Shown: in pieces, positions 7,396 through 15,466 of the stretch
How positions within the stretch are numbered: position 1 is the first letter of the stretch
How the letters are laid out: each line of letters opens with the position of its first letter
NCBI GenBank assembly: GCA_021325235.1
Contig: JAJPHN010000034.1
Coordinates: 165,555-229,554 of the forward strand
Reading direction: 5' to 3'
From: Terriglobia bacterium
GTDB lineage: Bacteria > Acidobacteriota > Terriglobia > Bryobacterales > Bryobacteraceae
DNA: 64,000 nucleotides
The notes under the pieces: model-generated
The model's input: the letters and a program-made list of their open reading frames with translations, nothing else
What the model was told of the DNA's origin: nothing
Database searches by the model: none
Made by a program: the position numbers and the translations under genes

Positions 7396-9510
7396 CTAGT
7401 TTTCGGGCGCCGGCGGTTTGAGTTTGCGATCGAAGAAATCGGCCGTGTGCTGGTAGGCTTCGACCCAATGCCGATAGAGCAGAAAATCGTGAATTTCGTT
7501 AGGAAAGATGAGCTGCTCGAACGGCACGTTACGCTTGCGCAGCGCCTCCGCCAGCATGAGGGTCTGGCTGAACTCCACGTTGCGATCGTCGTCGCCGTGA
7601 ATCAGGAGCACGGGCGAGCGCCAGGTATCGACAGAGGCCATGGGCGAGGATTCGAAAGCGATGCGGGCCGCTTCCTGGCGATCGTGCAGCTCTTCGGGAT
7701 CGGCACTTTCGCCGGTGCGCGTGAGATAGCCGCGCAGCGCGCTCCAATCGTGGACGCCGTGAAAATCTACGCCGGCTGCGAAGAGATCGGAGGCCCGCGA
7801 AAGAGCCATTGCCGTGAGGTAGCCGCCATAGGATCCGCCCCAGACGCCGATACGGCCGGGATCGACGTCAGCGCGCGATTTGAGATACAGGCCGGCGCCG
7901 ATCACGTCGTTGAATTCGCTGGCGCCATGCGCGCCGTAATCGATCGCTTCGCGGAAGTTCAGGCCGTAGCCAATGCCGCTACGGTAATTGACCGAGAGCA
8001 CGACATAGCCGTGGTTGGCGAAGTACTCGTTGAGCGAGTAGGCGTTCGAGTAATAGAACATGTAGTGGAAGCCGAGCAGCATCTGGCGGCGCGAACCGCC
8101 GTGAAAGAAGATGAGCGCGGGATGTTTTTCGCCCTCGGTATGATCCGCCGGCAGAAACAACTGGCCGTGAATCTGCAGGCCATCGGCGGCGGTGATGAGG
8201 ACGGGTTGCGGCTTCACAAGCGCCGACTTCGGGAAGGAAGCTGGCCCGGCGGGGTCGAGGTCCCGAGGCTGGCCATTCCCGAGACGAACGGCGGCATGAG
8301 CGCGCTGGTTATAGCTCGAGCAGAGATACACGAGCGCGCTGTTGTCGGCTGCCGGGGCAGGTTCCCACTCGATGCCCTCGCCGGAGGTGACCGCCTGTGG
8401 GCTGCTGTTGAGGGAAACGCGGAAGATGTGGCGGCGATCCATATCGCCGATGTTCGTCGAATAGTAAAAGGTTTTTCGATCGGCAGATTGCGAAACGTGC
8501 TCGACTTCGCCTGTGCCCGGCGTGAGCTCGCGCGCCTGGCCGCCGTTCAGCGCGATCGAATAGAGATGCTTCCAGCCGGTGCGCTCCCAGGGGAAGACGA
8601 GCCCATCGCCGGACCAGAAGATCTGCTGCCGTGCTTCAACTCCGCTGAAGACGCTTCCGGGACCATTGTGTGCGCGGAAGACTTCCCTGCCCTTGCCCGT
8701 TTTCACATCAGCGACGCGAATCGACCAGGGCGGACCGGAGCGATGTTCGGAGAAAAACGCCTCGCGACCTTGCGACGGGATGCGGAGGAACGCGAGCTGT
8801 GTGCTATCGGACGACCAGGCGGGTTCGCTGTCGTGGTCGACGCTCGGATCGAGATACGAAAGGCTCTTGTCGGCGACGGAATAGATGGCGATGAAGCTGT
8901 GCCCGGCGCGTTCGCTGACGAACGCCAGGCGCGTGCCATCGGGCGACCAGCGCAGACCGCTCTGCTCGCCTTTTTGTTCGAGCAGCAGCGTTGCATCGGG
9001 CTTGCCGGACTTAGCGTCGACATTTGCGAGTGAATAGATCTGACCACCGCGCAGAAAAACGACTGTACCGGTAGAGGAGATCTGCGGTGCGTGGCCGATG
9101 ACGAGTTTAAGCGGCGCTTCCCCCGTTGCATCTACGCGCCAGATCTCCTGTTCCGGCTTCCTGAGGCTCAGATCGGGATTTGGATTTTCACCGCCGTTTT
9201 CGAAATCGCCGCCGCGCGCGAAGAGGAGATAGCGCGAATCGGGCGACCAGGCGAGATCGTCGATTTCCTGACCATCGTCGCGGTCGAAGTTGGTGGCGCG
9301 ATGCGCTTTCCAATCGGGTCCGGAAGCGATCCAGATATTGCGGCGACCCTGCTCGTTTTCGATCCAGGCAGCGGCTGCACCGGACGGCGCGGCAACGAGG
9401 CCGCTGGCGAAGGGCGCGCTCATGACATCTTCGATCCGGAAGCTGTTGCCGGTGCCATAGACCTCGGCGGCCAGGAGCAAAGCAAGTGTGGAGAGGCGCA
9501 GATTCAGCAT
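7396..9510 (-). CDS. Secreted S9-family prolyl oligopeptidase-like peptidase
   Basis: The 704-residue protein starts with a short signal peptide (MLNLRLSTLALLLAAEVYG). An N-terminal beta-propeller with TolB-like blades follows (LAWSPDSRYLLFARGG, LRWSPDGTRLAFVSER), then a C-terminal alpha/beta hydrolase. The catalytic triad is S560 in WGGSYGGY, D642 in HGDDDRNV and H674 in NEIHDF, the arrangement of dipeptidyl- or acylaminoacyl-peptidases. I chose the ATG at 9510 because it overlaps the stop of the upstream membrane protein by one base (TGATG) and gives a clean signal peptide. It probably cleaves oligopeptides in the periplasm; the exact specificity cannot be read from the sequence. Confidence 0.92.
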   Translation of the reverse strand: MLNLRLSTLALLLAAEVYGTGNSFRIEDVMSAPFASGLVAAPSGAAAAWIENEQGRRNIWIASGPDWKAHRATNFDRDDGQEIDDLAWSPDSRYLLFARGGDFENGGENPNPDLSLRKPEQEIWRVDATGEAPLKLVIGHAPQISSTGTVVFLRGGQIYSLANVDAKSGKPDATLLLEQKGEQSGLRWSPDGTRLAFVSERAGHSFIAIYSVADKSLSYLDPSVDHDSEPAWSSDSTQLAFLRIPSQGREAFFSEHRSGPPWSIRVADVKTGKGREVFRAHNGPGSVFSGVEARQQIFWSGDGLVFPWERTGWKHLYSIALNGGQARELTPGTGEVEHVSQSADRKTFYYSTNIGDMDRRHIFRVSLNSSPQAVTSGEGIEWEPAPAADNSALVYLCSSYNQRAHAAVRLGNGQPRDLDPAGPASFPKSALVKPQPVLITAADGLQIHGQLFLPADHTEGEKHPALIFFHGGSRRQMLLGFHYMFYYSNAYSLNEYFANHGYVVLSVNYRSGIGYGLNFREAIDYGAHGASEFNDVIGAGLYLKSRADVDPGRIGVWGGSYGGYLTAMALSRASDLFAAGVDFHGVHDWSALRGYLTRTGESADPEELHDRQEAARIAFESSPMASVDTWRSPVLLIHGDDDRNVEFSQTLMLAEALRKRNVPFEQLIFPNEIHDFLLYRHWVEAYQHTADFFDRKLKPPAPEN

Positions 9511-11183
9511 CAGTGGTCCCGTTCCATGGAAATCCATCTTAACGTCGCAAGGAAGACGCCGAGAGAGGCACAGAGCAGAAGCAGCTGTGCGATATCGGGT
9601 CGGGTTGTGTAGGTTACTACGTACGCTGCGATTGTGAGCACGGTTTGCAGGAGAATGGTAATCCTGGCCAGAAGCGGAGAGACGTTCCAGAGGCTCAGCA
9701 GGCTCGCCGCCAGCGCCAGCAGCACCATGGCATAGGCGCCCTGATGCAGCACAGCCGCATTCGCTTCGAAGAGCAGCGCGCACCAGATGAGCGCAGTGGC
9801 GAGCGCGACCGACCAGCCGAGCAGAGCGATCTTCCAGGCCGGCCTGCGAAAACGCGGCAGCAAACCGGCAGCGAGCAGCGGAACACCAACAAGATAGAAG
9901 CCGAGCGCGGGCGAAAGATAGAAGAACTGCGCGCGGCGAATTTCGCGAGCGGCATCGGAGGCCTCGGCGCGGGTGCGCGATGCGATCAGCTGCAGAACAC
10001 CGTTCGCATATTCGAGCTCGTGATCGAAGACGGTTTCCAAGTTTGCGAGGCGCGCGGCCAGGATGTCGTGCGCACTAAGCGGCGCGTAGGCATCGGCGAG
10101 AGCTTTTGCGAACGGACGCGGGTCGGGCTGTGCGATACCGGCGAAATGCATCTTGAGCAGCCGGTCTCCCGGCGGATCGACAAATTTCTGGTAAGCGGCC
10201 CAGGGAGCGTAGCAAATTGCCAGTCCGGCGAGCATCCAGCCAAGTGTGCGGATGGGGATGCGTGCGCGGGAACGCCAGGCGGGATAGCTCGCCGCCAGTC
10301 CGAGCGCGAAAAAAGCAGCGCCGCCATGCGAGAGCAGGCTGAAAGCGAGCAGCGCTCCTGCTATGAAACCTGTCCGGGTGTTTCGCTGGTCACCAGGCAG
10401 AAACAACAGAGCGGCGAAAGCGAGTCCGAAGGCGGCGGCGAGTAGTTTGGGCCAGACAAAGAAAGTGTTGAGCAGCGAGAAGCCGGAGGCAAACACAGCG
10501 GCGAGGATCCAGGCGGCCTGCCGGCGACGGATCTCGAGCGCATCGAGCAAGACCCAGAGCGCCGGAATCCACAGAATCTGCAGTAGCACGCCGACAAGCA
10601 TGTAGCTGAGCGTTCGCGAAGCAAGGCGGTACGGATAGATGAGCAGCGTCAAACCGGTTTGGAGTGGGGGCCGGTCGCTCGAGAGCCAGTCGCCGATCAT
10701 GGGACGCTCGATTTTGCCGTTCTCGAGCTGATCGGCGAAGATGAGGGGCAGAGCGTTATCGGACGGGAGCGTGTGCGAGAAGCGGCTCTCCGCAGTGAGG
10801 AGCGGCTGCTCCATGCCGCCATAGAGAAAACCCGCGGCGAGAACGATGAGCGCGGCGGGGCAGAGCAGCAGCCATATGCTGAGCACGCGTTTCTGCCGGG
10901 CGAAGCCGCGCCAGCCGCGGATCGAGTAGACCGCGCAGCAGAGCGGAACCAGCAGGCTGAAGATGTATCCGGCGCCAGGCGAGGCGAGCCAGATCCAGAA
11001 GGCCAGATAGCCTGATGCAGCGATTGCCAGGAGCCCGTAGCTGATGGGACGCGCGGCGGCTTTCGACTCTCGGCGGGAAGTGTAGCGAACCGCTGCGCAG
11101 AAAACCGCGGAGAGGAGCAGGAAATAATCGGCGACGCGCAGAACGAGCAAGGCAGCGTGCGCGAAACTCTGGCTCAGAACCAA
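9510..11183 (-). CDS. Polytopic membrane protein, possibly GT-C glycosyltransferase-like
   Basis: The 557-residue protein has roughly 12 hydrophobic segments spread over its length. Between membrane segments 4 and 5 a loop reads ESRFSHTLPSDNALP and GDWLSSDRPPLQTGL, which resembles the first periplasmic loop of GT-C enzymes, where acidic residues bind metal or substrate. I cannot assign a family securely; it may be a lipid-linked-sugar glycosyltransferase or an unrelated transporter-like protein. Its stop overlaps the start of the S9 peptidase by one base, so the two are coupled. A strong terminator (11288-11322) separates it from the upstream OmpA-like genes. Confidence 0.7.
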   Translation of the reverse strand: MVLSQSFAHAALLVLRVADYFLLLSAVFCAAVRYTSRRESKAAARPISYGLLAIAASGYLAFWIWLASPGAGYIFSLLVPLCCAVYSIRGWRGFARQKRVLSIWLLLCPAALIVLAAGFLYGGMEQPLLTAESRFSHTLPSDNALPLIFADQLENGKIERPMIGDWLSSDRPPLQTGLTLLIYPYRLASRTLSYMLVGVLLQILWIPALWVLLDALEIRRRQAAWILAAVFASGFSLLNTFFVWPKLLAAAFGLAFAALLFLPGDQRNTRTGFIAGALLAFSLLSHGGAAFFALGLAASYPAWRSRARIPIRTLGWMLAGLAICYAPWAAYQKFVDPPGDRLLKMHFAGIAQPDPRPFAKALADAYAPLSAHDILAARLANLETVFDHELEYANGVLQLIASRTRAEASDAAREIRRAQFFYLSPALGFYLVGVPLLAAGLLPRFRRPAWKIALLGWSVALATALIWCALLFEANAAVLHQGAYAMVLLALAASLLSLWNVSPLLARITILLQTVLTIAAYVVTYTTRPDIAQLLLLCASLGVFLATLRWISMERDH

Positions 11184-11287
11184 CCCTCTTCAATCCGCAC
11201 GCAGAGGGCCGGGAGCGGCATAGCAGCAGAGCGCCTGAAAAAAGAGGCAAAGCCGCAGGGATCGCTTTACGAAATTCATGTCTCGAT

Positions 11288-11322
11288 AGAAAAAGGGCCA
11301 GGCGTTTTGCCGCCTGGCCCTT
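11288..11322 (-). terminator. Rho-independent terminator after the OmpA-like gene
   Basis: A perfect 10-base stem, GGGCCAGGCG (11295-11304) pairing with CGCCTGGCCC (11311-11320) around a 6-base loop, is followed on the minus strand by five T residues (11294-11290). It lies about 30 bases beyond the stop of the gene ending at 11353 and should end that transcript. Confidence 0.93.
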
Positions 11323-11352
11323 TGCCTTTACTGACTTTGGCGAATCGCCGTG

Positions 11353-13368
11353 TTATTTCGGGCAGCCGAGCGCCTTCACCTGATCTTCAGGCAGAGGCTT
11401 CGGATTCTTGACCGCCGGCGGAAGCGAGGTGCTGTTGTGAGGCACCAGGTAGACTTCCACGCGCCGGTTCTTGTCGGCTTCGGTCGTCTGCTGACCCTTG
11501 CGCTCCTTGATGTTCGAGGTGCCGCAGAGACCCGGCTTCGTTTCCGAAGTCTGATCCGTGCCGACCCAGTCGACCTTGATGCGCGAAGGATCAACCTTGC
11601 CGCAGGTACCGGTGCCGCCGCTCAGCACAGCCGCCGCATTCAGCACGCGCTGTTCATCGAGCGAGTGAGCCGCCGCTGCGTGGCGTCCACGGCGTCCGCG
11701 AGTGGCTGCCGCGTTCTCACGCTCGTCGGTGTCGCGATGGCCTACGAGCACGATGTCGTAGTCGCCGCTGGCCACCTTCGGAGCCGCGTCGTCGATCAGC
11801 ACGCGCTTGCCGCAGTTGTTTACGCGAGCATTGTTCTTGGCGAAGATCACGTCATCGAGCCGGACAAACTGCGGCGGGCAGTTCACCGTGATGGTGGTCG
11901 ATTGCGAAGCGGTCTGGCCGCGCTCGTCGGTCACAGTTACAGTCGCCGTGATCGTCTTGCTCTGGCCCTGCGCGCCGCCTTCGAAGTTGAGGCTCGAAGC
12001 GTCGAATGTGGCGTTCTGGCTGCTGTCGTTGGTGACGCTGCCTTCGCTCACGGTCCACTTGTAGGTCAGATTGCCGCCGCAAGCCGAGGGCGATGCCGCA
12101 ACCGTCAGGTTGGCGGTGTGCTTGCCGTTGGCTACTGCCGCGCAATCCAGCGTCTGGTTATCAGCACTGACGCTCGAGATCGTCGGAGCCGCTGCGCTCA
12201 CCGTTACCGTCGCCGTACCCGTCACAGGAGCGACAGGCTGCGGAGCGGGCGGCTGCACCCAGCAACGAACCGGGAATTTCTTCGGCCGTTCCATCGGCGG
12301 AGGAGGCGGCGTCGTGTCGGTGACCGTCACCTGGATATTGAAGCTGCCGGTGTTGTTCGGCGTGAAGCTGAAATCGGGGCTGTCGGTACCCTGCGCCTCG
12401 CCGTTCACGGTCCAGGCGTACTTCAGCTTGTGATCGGCCGGAGCGCCTGCGAGCGTCGCGTGCAGATTCACCGGCTTGCCCGGGCAGATGGTGCCTTCGG
12501 CGCCCGAGATCGTCGGGGTCGGCAGCGGAGCCGGCGCAGGAGGCGCAGGCGGCATCTCGGGGCACTTGGTCGTGCCCGCGTAGAACACTAAGCCGAGCGA
12601 ACCCATAAAGCCGTTGATCTTGTCATGCGACGGGATGTAGATTCCGCCATTCGGATAATTCGGCAGGCCGTAGGTCGGGTTGCGCGACCAGAAGCCGCGC
12701 GCATCGAGGCGCAAACCGAAGTGATCCGTGAAATGCCACTTGACACCGCCGCCGTAGTTCAGCCCGACCTGCAGGTTGTCGTTCAGGTTGGCCGAGTGGA
12801 AGAGCGCATCCACTGCCGGATTGCGCGCCTGCTTCTTGGCGTCGTCGGTAGGCGTGAACTGAATGCCGTTCACACCGACGGTTACATACGGCTGGAACTT
12901 CGAGCCGCGCGGCTTCAGGTTGAAGATCGGGTTCAGACCGAAGAAATAATTCCGCGCGCCGAAGCTGTAAGTCGGCAACGGATTCGTGGTTCCCGGATAG
13001 AAACCGCTCGGGGTACGGAACTCGACATTCGCATTATCGTAGGCACCCCACAACTCGATCCCCAGATAGGCGGACGGGTTGTAGGTGAGGCGCAAACCGG
13101 CAGCCCCGCCGTTTACGAGCTTGGTGGTCAGTCCGCGCTGGACCTGCCCCCAGGTCGTGACACCGCCGAACGGATCGATTTCGATCAAATCGGGATATTG
13201 ATCCTGCCCGCTGGCTGTCGGCTTAGCTGCTTTGGCCGCGTTCGCGGCGGTTTGACCTGCTGTATTTTGACTGTTGTTTGTATCTTGCGCGTACGCGAGC
13301 GCACCGGCGCTTAGCGCGATGCACAAGATACCAGAACCGATCGGCTTAAAACTGAGCCGAGACTTCAT
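11353..13368 (-). CDS. OmpA-like outer-membrane protein with PKD/Ig modules (copy 2)
   Basis: The 671-residue protein has a signal peptide ending AGALAYA|QD, an N-terminal OmpA-type beta-barrel (~45-240, DLIEIDPFGGV to LGLVFYAG), a PKD-like module (~285-350, LKYAWTVNGEA), a Pro-rich linker and a second Ig/PKD module (GGNLTYKWTVSEGSVTNDSS). An OmpA-C-like domain follows (VRLDDVIFAKNNARVNNCG, VLVGHRDTDE, LDEQRVLNAA, NRRVEVYLVP). Instead of a plain OmpA loop it has an Arg/Ala-rich insert (RGRRGRHAAAAH). The start at 13368 is fixed by GGGAGGAG nine to ten bases upstream and by the signal peptide. It is a close paralogue of the upstream gene. It probably anchors the outer membrane to peptidoglycan. 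Confidence 0.85.
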   Translation of the reverse strand: MKSRLSFKPIGSGILCIALSAGALAYAQDTNNSQNTAGQTAANAAKAAKPTASGQDQYPDLIEIDPFGGVTTWGQVQRGLTTKLVNGGAAGLRLTYNPSAYLGIELWGAYDNANVEFRTPSGFYPGTTNPLPTYSFGARNYFFGLNPIFNLKPRGSKFQPYVTVGVNGIQFTPTDDAKKQARNPAVDALFHSANLNDNLQVGLNYGGGVKWHFTDHFGLRLDARGFWSRNPTYGLPNYPNGGIYIPSHDKINGFMGSLGLVFYAGTTKCPEMPPAPPAPAPLPTPTISGAEGTICPGKPVNLHATLAGAPADHKLKYAWTVNGEAQGTDSPDFSFTPNNTGSFNIQVTVTDTTPPPPPMERPKKFPVRCWVQPPAPQPVAPVTGTATVTVSAAAPTISSVSADNQTLDCAAVANGKHTANLTVAASPSACGGNLTYKWTVSEGSVTNDSSQNATFDASSLNFEGGAQGQSKTITATVTVTDERGQTASQSTTITVNCPPQFVRLDDVIFAKNNARVNNCGKRVLIDDAAPKVASGDYDIVLVGHRDTDERENAAATRGRRGRHAAAAHSLDEQRVLNAAAVLSGGTGTCGKVDPSRIKVDWVGTDQTSETKPGLCGTSNIKERKGQQTTEADKNRRVEVYLVPHNSTSLPPAVKNPKPLPEDQVKALGCPK

Positions 13369-13520
13369 CCTGCTCCTCCCATAAAACGAGATATTTAACC
13401 CACCAGAATAGATCCAGTTTACTAGGTTTATGAACCCGTAAGACCGTTTCATTCGTTAATAAAGTTTAACCCTACGCGCAGTGCGCCAAAGCGAGCCGCG
13501 CGCGAAGCACCCAAAACAGT

Positions 13521-15422
13521 TTAGCGAGGGCATCCGAGTGCCTTCACCTCAGCCTCGGGCAGAGGCTTGATATTTTTCACCGCAGGCGGCATGTTCTGCG
13601 AGTTCCGCGGAACCAGGTACACCTCGACCCGGCGATCCTTGTCGGCTTCGGTTACGCGTGAGCCGCGCCGTTCCTTGGTCGCGGGCAGAGCGGAGGTACC
13701 GCAGAGTCCCGGATCCGGAGTGGATGTGGAATCGGTGCCGACCCAGTCGATCTTTACCTGTGCCGGATCGAGCGAGCCGCAGGTTCCGTGGCCGCCGATC
13801 AGCACCGCCGCTGCGTTGAGCGCTCTCTGTTCATCGAGCGTCACCTGCTGAGCGGCTCTTCTTCCGCGCCGTGCCGTGCCGCGCGCCGTTTCCGCTTCAT
13901 CGGAAGCGCGGTGGCCGACCAGCACCACATCGTACGTCCCGGCAGCCTGCGCCGCTGCCTGATCGATCAGGATGCGCTTGCCGCAGTTGTTCACGCGCGC
14001 ATTGTTTTTGGCGAAGACGATATCGGACAAACGCTTGAACTGCGGTGGGCAGTTGACGCTGATATTGGTCGTCTGCGAAGCCGTCTGTCCGGTTTCATCG
14101 GTTACGGTGAGCGTGGCGGTTACCGTCTTGCTCTGACCTTGCCCGCCCGATTCGAAGTTGAGCGAGGAAGCGTCGAAAGTCGCATTGGGGCTCGAGTCGT
14201 TCGTCACGCTGCCTTCGCTGACGGTCCACTTGTAAGTCAGATTGCCGCCGCAGGCCGAACCTGTCGCCTGACCTGTAAGGCTGGCGCTATGTGTTCCGTT
14301 CGTGTCCGCCGCGCAGGAGAGCGTGGTCGGATTCGCCGCGACGCTGGTGATCTGCGGTTTGGCGTATTCCTGGACATTCAGAGTGACCGGACCTGCGGTG
14401 ACTGTGCGCGATGCATTGGTCGCATCCGTGATCGCCACTTCGACCGTAAACGCGCCCGCATTGTTCGGAGTAAACGAGAAGTCCGGCGAATCGCCCGGCT
14501 GCGGCGCTCCGTTCAGCTTCCAGACGTAGTGCAAGGCATGCCCGCTCGGATCGCTCGCCGTCGAATGCAGCGTAATCGCCTTACCCTGGCAAAGTGTACC
14601 GCCCGGACCGCTAATCTCTCCCGCGCTCAAAGGAGCCGGCGGAGCGGGAGGCGGAGGCGGCGGAGGAACATACGGCGACTTCAGATACCAGACCAGGCCG
14701 AGCGTCGCCTGCACGCCGTTCAGATAATTTTTGCTCGGAATATAAATGCCGCCCGTCGGATAATTCGGCAGTCCGTAGGTCGGATTGCGCGACCAGAAGC
14801 CGCGTACGTCGAAACGCAGCCCGAGATGCGGGCTCAGATGGAACTTTACACCGCCGCCGTAATTGAGCGCGGGCTGCAGATTGTCGTTCAGATTGGCGGA
14901 GTGAAAGATCGCATCGGTAGCGGGATCGCGCGCAATGCGCTTGGCTTTGGCCGTCGGCGTAAACTGTGCGCCGCCTCCGCCGACCGTCAGATAGGGCTGA
15001 AAACGTGAACCGCGCGGCTTCAGATTGTAGACAACGTTCAGCGCCGGATAGTAGATCTGATTCCCAAAGGAGTAACTAGGCAGGCCGGGCGCAATGGGCG
15101 TCACCAGCCGCACGTTGTTCACCATGAAGTTATAAGAGAGCTCGAGCCCGAGATGGGGCGAGAAGTTCCAGGCCACGCGGCCGCCGACAACTCCGCCATT
15201 GACCAGCTGCTCGCGCAGGCCTTTATTGACTTCGCCGAATACGCTGATCCCACCAAACGGATCGAGTTCGATAATGCCGGGGAGTTCCTGGACGGGAGCG
15301 GCCGCCGTCTTCGCCGTTCCGGGCTGTTGAGTATCCTGCGCTCGGCAAATCGAGTGGAAACATGTCAGGGCTAAGACTGCCAGAACGGCTGACGCCGCTC
15401 TACCACCTGGTCCTGATTGCAT
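13521..15422 (-). CDS. OmpA-like outer-membrane protein with PKD/Ig modules (copy 1)
   Basis: This 633-residue paralogue of the next gene downstream has the same order: signal peptide (VLALTCFHSICRAQ), beta-barrel (LPGIIELDPFGGISVFGEV to LGLVWYLKS), PKD-like module (LHYVWKLNGAPQPGDSPDF), Ig-like module (GGNLTYKWTVSEGSVTNDSS, nearly identical to its twin) and an OmpA-like C-terminus (IVFAKNNARVNNCGKR, LVGHRASDEAE, RRVEVYLVP). It lacks the long Pro-rich linker of copy 2. It also carries a basic insert (ARRGRRAAQQ) before the LDEQRALNAA helix. The start is supported by GAGGAGGAG six to eight bases upstream. A 152-base gap, AT-rich around 13385-13465, separates it from the twin and may hold a second promoter. 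Confidence 0.85.
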   Translation of the reverse strand: MQSGPGGRAASAVLAVLALTCFHSICRAQDTQQPGTAKTAAAPVQELPGIIELDPFGGISVFGEVNKGLREQLVNGGVVGGRVAWNFSPHLGLELSYNFMVNNVRLVTPIAPGLPSYSFGNQIYYPALNVVYNLKPRGSRFQPYLTVGGGGAQFTPTAKAKRIARDPATDAIFHSANLNDNLQPALNYGGGVKFHLSPHLGLRFDVRGFWSRNPTYGLPNYPTGGIYIPSKNYLNGVQATLGLVWYLKSPYVPPPPPPPAPPAPLSAGEISGPGGTLCQGKAITLHSTASDPSGHALHYVWKLNGAPQPGDSPDFSFTPNNAGAFTVEVAITDATNASRTVTAGPVTLNVQEYAKPQITSVAANPTTLSCAADTNGTHSASLTGQATGSACGGNLTYKWTVSEGSVTNDSSPNATFDASSLNFESGGQGQSKTVTATLTVTDETGQTASQTTNISVNCPPQFKRLSDIVFAKNNARVNNCGKRILIDQAAAQAAGTYDVVLVGHRASDEAETARGTARRGRRAAQQVTLDEQRALNAAAVLIGGHGTCGSLDPAQVKIDWVGTDSTSTPDPGLCGTSALPATKERRGSRVTEADKDRRVEVYLVPRNSQNMPPAVKNIKPLPEAEVKALGCPR

Positions 15423-15466
15423 TCACTCCTCCTCGCGCGGGTTGTAAACAGCTATAGTTATTGATC

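Noticed and set aside
7345..9033. Plus-strand frame of 562 codons opposite the S9 peptidase
   Set aside because: The peptidase has its complete catalytic triad in the other strand. The shadow protein has no recognisable domain and no ribosome-binding site.
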